NCBI GenBank assembly: GCA_016784425.1
Contig: JADHUQ010000119.1
Coordinates: 1-7,237 of the forward strand
Source: Candidatus Delongbacteria bacterium
GTDB taxonomy: Bacteria > CAIWAD01 > BS150m-G50
Direction: 5' to 3'
DNA length: 7,237 bases
A program made the translations under genes and the position numbers. This document shows, one piece after another, positions 4,926 to 7,237 of this stretch. Each line of letters begins with the position of its first letter. Within the stretch, counting starts at the first letter, position 1. Below the pieces are notes generated by a model, which had not been told where the DNA came from, ran no database searches, and saw only the letters and a program-made list of their open reading frames with translations.

Positions 4926-5108
4926 ATGCCACTTCCCAAAAAGAAACAGTCCAAGCGCCGTAAACGTCAACGGCGCAGCCATGACGCGCTCACCAGCCCG
5001 ACAGTGGTGACCTGCAGCAACTGCAGTCAGCCGATGCAACCACATCGGGCCTGCCCCAACTGCGGATACTACAACGGTAGAGCCGTCACCGCCGGACGTT
5101 CTGTCTAA
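4926..5108 (+). CDS. rpmF: 50S ribosomal protein L32 (zinc-ribbon form)
   Basis: The 60-residue protein has the L32 N-terminus M-P-L-P-K-K-K-Q-S-K, a highly basic stretch of Lys and Arg to residue 17, and the signature R-R-S-H-D-A-L-T. It then has a zinc ribbon C30-x2-C33-x9-C43-x2-C46 and ends G-Y-Y-N-G-R-A-V plus a short tail. The four cysteines make this the zinc-binding (C+) paralogue type; in bacteria that also hold a C- form, the pair is switched under zinc limitation by Zur. Enterobacterial L32 lacks the cysteines, so this version argues against that group. GGAGG at 4916-4920, five bases before the ATG, is a near-perfect Shine-Dalgarno, fitting high expression. plsX starts 12 bases after its stop codon. 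Confidence 0.97.
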   Translation: MPLPKKKQSKRRKRQRRSHDALTSPTVVTCSNCSQPMQPHRACPNCGYYNGRAVTAGRSV

Positions 5109-5120
5109 TCAGGAAACACT

Positions 5121-6116
5121 ATGATCATTGCCCTTGACGCTATGGGCGGTGACTTTGCACCCGCTGCCACGGTTCAAGGTGCAGTGCAGGCGCTGGCTAA
5201 ATATGATGATCTGGAGCTGGTTCTCACCGGTGATGAGCAGCGTTTACGCACCGAACTGGCTGCATATGATTATCCCCGGGAGCGATTGACGATTGAGCCA
5301 ACCGGTTCGATCGTCGCTATGGGGGAATCCCCCACGGTCGCCCTGAAAGAGAAAAAAGACTCCTCCATTACCCGAGCGGTTGAACTGGTTAAAGCCGGAC
5401 AGGCGCAGGCTCTTGTCTCCGCCGGTAATACCGGCGCCCAGATGGCTACCTCCCTGTTGATTCTGGGACGTATCAGGGGTGTTTCCCGCCCCGGAATCGG
5501 CTCCTTCTTCCCCGCCACCGATTGCACACCGTTGATACTCGATGTCGGCGCTAATGCTGATCTGAAACCGCAGAATCTGCTGGAATTCGCCATCATGGGT
5601 GACCTGGTGCAACGGATCACCCAGAAGATAACAAGCCCCCGTGTGGGTCTGCTCTCTATCGGCGAGGAGCCCAGTAAGGGAAACGAACTCACCGTCGCCG
5701 CTCACCAGTTGCTCTCCGCCTTCGCAGGAATCAATTTTGTAGGTAACATTGAGGGTGGCGATATCCTGCGTGGTACCGTTGATGTCATAGTCTGCGATGG
5801 CTTTGTCGGTAATGTCGTACTCAAGCTCGTCGAATCTATCAAAGGCTATGTGCATGGAAAAATCTTTGCACCGATGGTAGCTGGATTAAGCGGCAGTTCC
5901 GGTGAAGAGCTGCAGAGAGTCTTTACCGAGGTCAGCAGGGACCTGAGCTATGAAGAATATGGTGGCGCTCCGCTGCTGGGTGTCAACGGCGTTTCGATAA
6001 TCACACATGGTGCCGCCACCCCGCGGGCCATCCGCAACTCGATTCGGGAAGCCCGACTGCTGGTCAAAGAAAACCTGGTCACCCGGATTGCCGAGACACT
6101 GGACATGGAGATCTGA
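5121..6116 (+). CDS. plsX: Phosphate acyltransferase PlsX
   Basis: PlsX converts long-chain acyl-ACP and phosphate to acyl-phosphate, the donor used by PlsY to make lysophosphatidic acid; it is a soluble protein that associates with the membrane. The 331-residue length matches the Bacillus-type size (333). It opens M-I-I-A-L-D-A-M-G-G-D-F-A-P and carries the family signatures S-A-G-N-T-G-A, L-D-V-G-A-N, S-I-G-E-E-P-S-K-G-N-E, V-C-D-G-F-V-G-N-V-V-L-K and Y-G-G-A-P-L-L-G-V-N-G. In the stretch often read as G-N-I-E-G-R-D-I the Arg is Gly here (G-N-I-E-G-G-D-I), a mild variation in otherwise conserved sequence. AGGAAA at 5111-5116 serves as ribosome binding site. Its stop TGA shares its last base with the fabH start (TGATG), so the two are likely translationally coupled. 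Confidence 0.97.
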   Translation: MIIALDAMGGDFAPAATVQGAVQALAKYDDLELVLTGDEQRLRTELAAYDYPRERLTIEPTGSIVAMGESPTVALKEKKDSSITRAVELVKAGQAQALVSAGNTGAQMATSLLILGRIRGVSRPGIGSFFPATDCTPLILDVGANADLKPQNLLEFAIMGDLVQRITQKITSPRVGLLSIGEEPSKGNELTVAAHQLLSAFAGINFVGNIEGGDILRGTVDVIVCDGFVGNVVLKLVESIKGYVHGKIFAPMVAGLSGSSGEELQRVFTEVSRDLSYEEYGGAPLLGVNGVSIITHGAATPRAIRNSIREARLLVKENLVTRIAETLDMEI

Positions 6117-7102
6117 TGCAGAGACCGTTCGCCATGATAACCGGTATGGGGCATGCTCACGGCTCCCGCCTGGTACCAAATGAGATGCTGGAAGAGCTGA
6201 TGGATACCACCGATGAGTGGATCGTCACCCGGACAGGTATTAAACAGCGCTGGTGGTCGGAAGAGGGAGAATATGCCTCTGTGCTGGCGGAGAGAGCGGC
6301 CCGGAATGCAATAGAAGAAGCCGGTGTTACACCGGAGCAGATTGACGGTATCATCATCGGTACCGTAACTGGCGACATGAAGTTTCCCTCTACCGCCAAC
6401 TTCCTGCAAGCCCGTCTGGGCGCTGACAATGCATTCTCGTTTGACCTTTCCGCCGCCTGCTCCGGCTGGGTTTATGGTCTCTCACTGGCGGAAAGCCTGA
6501 TCGCAACCGGTAAAGGCAAACGCATCCTGGTGGTGGGTGTTGAAATCCTGACCTCAATGACAGATATGTCCGATCGCTCCACTGCAGTGCTTTTCGGTGA
6601 TGCAGCCGGCGCCGCCCTGCTGGAGGTTTCCGACGGCCAGGCAGGTCTGCTATCCACCTATATGGGGAGCAACGGTAAACTGGCGGAACTCCTCTGGGCT
6701 CCCAGTGGCGGTTCCCGTTTCGGGATAACGCCAGTGGTCCGGGCTGCCGGTAAAGAGCACTTGTTGATGAAGGGACGGCATGTTTACACCCACGCCGTCC
6801 GGGCAATGGCCGATGCCACCCAGCAGGCGCTTGACCTGGCCGGTTTACAACCTGAAGAGATAGACTTCCTGGTGCCGCACCAGGCCAACATCCGCATAAT
6901 TCAAGCCACTGTGGAACGGTTCGGTTTCCCCCAGGACCGGGTCATCATCAACATTGATCGTTTCGGCAACACCTCAACCGCCAGCATTCCGATTGCCCTC
7001 GATGAAGCTCGTCGCCAGGGGCGCATTAAACCGGGGCACAAAGTCGTGATGACTGTTTTTGGAGGTGGTTTTACCTGGGCGAGTGGTGTCATACAATTCT
7101 AG
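6116..7102 (+). CDS. fabH: Beta-ketoacyl-ACP synthase III (FabH)
   Basis: FabH condenses an acyl-CoA primer, usually acetyl-CoA, with malonyl-ACP to start type II fatty-acid synthesis. The 328-residue protein has a complete thiolase-fold triad: Cys115 in D-L-S-A-A-C-S-G-W, His255 in P-H-Q-A-N-I-R-I and Asn285 in R-F-G-N-T-S-T-A-S, with the His-Asn spacing of 30 seen in E. coli. It also has D-T-T-D-E-W-I-x3-T-G-I, F-G-D-A-A-G-A and the terminal G-G-G-F-T-W-A-S-G. The N-terminal loop M-G-H-A-H-G-S-R-L and the Trp pair after T-G-I-K-Q-R depart from the common pattern, so primer preference cannot be assumed. TGGAG five bases before the ATG is the ribosome binding site. The stop codon TAG is part of the CTAG that borders a mobile element; fabD, the usual next gene, is not in view. 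Confidence 0.97.
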   Translation: MQRPFAMITGMGHAHGSRLVPNEMLEELMDTTDEWIVTRTGIKQRWWSEEGEYASVLAERAARNAIEEAGVTPEQIDGIIIGTVTGDMKFPSTANFLQARLGADNAFSFDLSAACSGWVYGLSLAESLIATGKGKRILVVGVEILTSMTDMSDRSTAVLFGDAAGAALLEVSDGQAGLLSTYMGSNGKLAELLWAPSGGSRFGITPVVRAAGKEHLLMKGRHVYTHAVRAMADATQQALDLAGLQPEEIDFLVPHQANIRIIQATVERFGFPQDRVIINIDRFGNTSTASIPIALDEARRQGRIKPGHKVVMTVFGGGFTWASGVIQF

Positions 7103-7237
7103 GAGCCTGTCGGACTTATGAAGTTTTGCTGCAAATTCCAGTGCGATGGCCCTTTTCACCAAAAATATGCGTTACATAGTTTAAACTATGCGCCTTATAT
7201 TTTAGGCGAAAATGACTCGTCGTCTGAAATTTTCGCT
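7102..7237. mobile_element. Palindromic MITE-like element, cut by window edge
   Basis: The element opens with GGAGCCTGTCGGACTT (7102-7117), matching the left IS terminus at 15 of 16 positions. No protein-coding start with a ribosome binding site follows. Instead there is a perfect 16-base palindrome CATAGTTTAAACTATG (7175-7190), and the flanks stay symmetric around its centre (7182/7183): comparing 7128-7182 with the reverse complement of 7183-7237 without gaps gives 34 identities in 55. Matched blocks include AAAATAT/ATATTTT, TTTTC/GAAAA and CAG/CTG. If symmetric throughout, the element is about 162 bp and its other end lies about 26 bases beyond the window. This is the architecture of a MITE mobilised by a related transposase. 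The alternative is an IS end with an unusually long internal palindrome. Confidence 0.6.

Noticed and set aside
5244..5855. Long open frame (203 codons) on the minus strand inside plsX
   Set aside because: It lies antisense to a gene with all PlsX signatures, shows no recognisable domain and no convincing ribosome site; it is a by-product of plsX codon use.
6390..6806. Minus-strand open frame inside fabH
   Set aside because: Composition is Arg/Pro-rich without any family pattern and it is fully contained in an intact fabH.
258..7102. Whole segment as a composite transposon
   Set aside because: The ends belong to different elements (an IS and a MITE-like sequence) and the enclosed genes are ordinary core genes in a familiar order, so independent insertions are much more likely.

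Overview
The window is a stretch of core bacterial chromosome, about 6.8 kb, with a mobile-element end at each edge. Gene content and protein style suggest a Desulfuromonas/Geobacter-like (Desulfobacterota) anaerobe. The hints are a zinc-ribbon form of ribosomal protein L32, a DUF177/YceD protein carrying a second cysteine cluster that the E. coli protein lacks, a small low-potential-type 2[4Fe-4S] ferredoxin, and a GuaB whose C-terminus reads like delta-type sequences. This placement is inference from remembered family patterns, not from a search.

Layout. Positions 1-258 are the end of an IS1182-like insertion sequence: the first 60 codons of its transposase on the minus strand, a promoter, and the terminal repeat. 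A strong intrinsic terminator at 286-313 is left over from whatever lies or lay to the left. A gene-poor stretch (314-705) follows, holding one unexplained inverted repeat. A consensus sigma70 promoter (706-734) then drives a MarR-family regulator (791-1237). After two hairpins and a probable promoter comes guaB (1495-2958; IMP dehydrogenase, guanine nucleotide synthesis). Its usual partner guaA is not next to it. A 62-residue ferredoxin (3196-3384) has its own promoter and is followed by a comF-like phosphoribosyltransferase gene (ending at 4223).

The second half is the start of the conserved fatty-acid/phospholipid cluster: yceD (4385-4879), rpmF (4926-5108), plsX (5121-6116) and fabH (6116-7102). 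All are on the plus strand and tightly packed, behind a near-consensus promoter at 4348-4376. That promoter sits so close to the yceD ATG that the mRNA is probably leaderless or nearly so. PlsX makes acyl-phosphate for phospholipid synthesis, FabH starts fatty-acid chains, and L32 and YceD link the unit to ribosome production.

The fab cluster would normally continue with fabD. Instead, directly at the fabH stop codon, a palindromic element begins (7102 onward). Its first 16 bases match the terminal repeat of the IS at the left edge at 15 of 16 positions. Its internal sequence is a large imperfect palindrome centred at 7182/7183, so it looks like a MITE (non-autonomous miniature element) mobilised by the IS1182-like transposase. 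It is cut by the window end. This element, the shared CTAG-flanked termini, the leaderless yceD start and the inverted repeats in front of the fab promoter are the items most worth a second look. I found no defence system, CRISPR array, tRNA, rRNA or evident novel multi-gene system.
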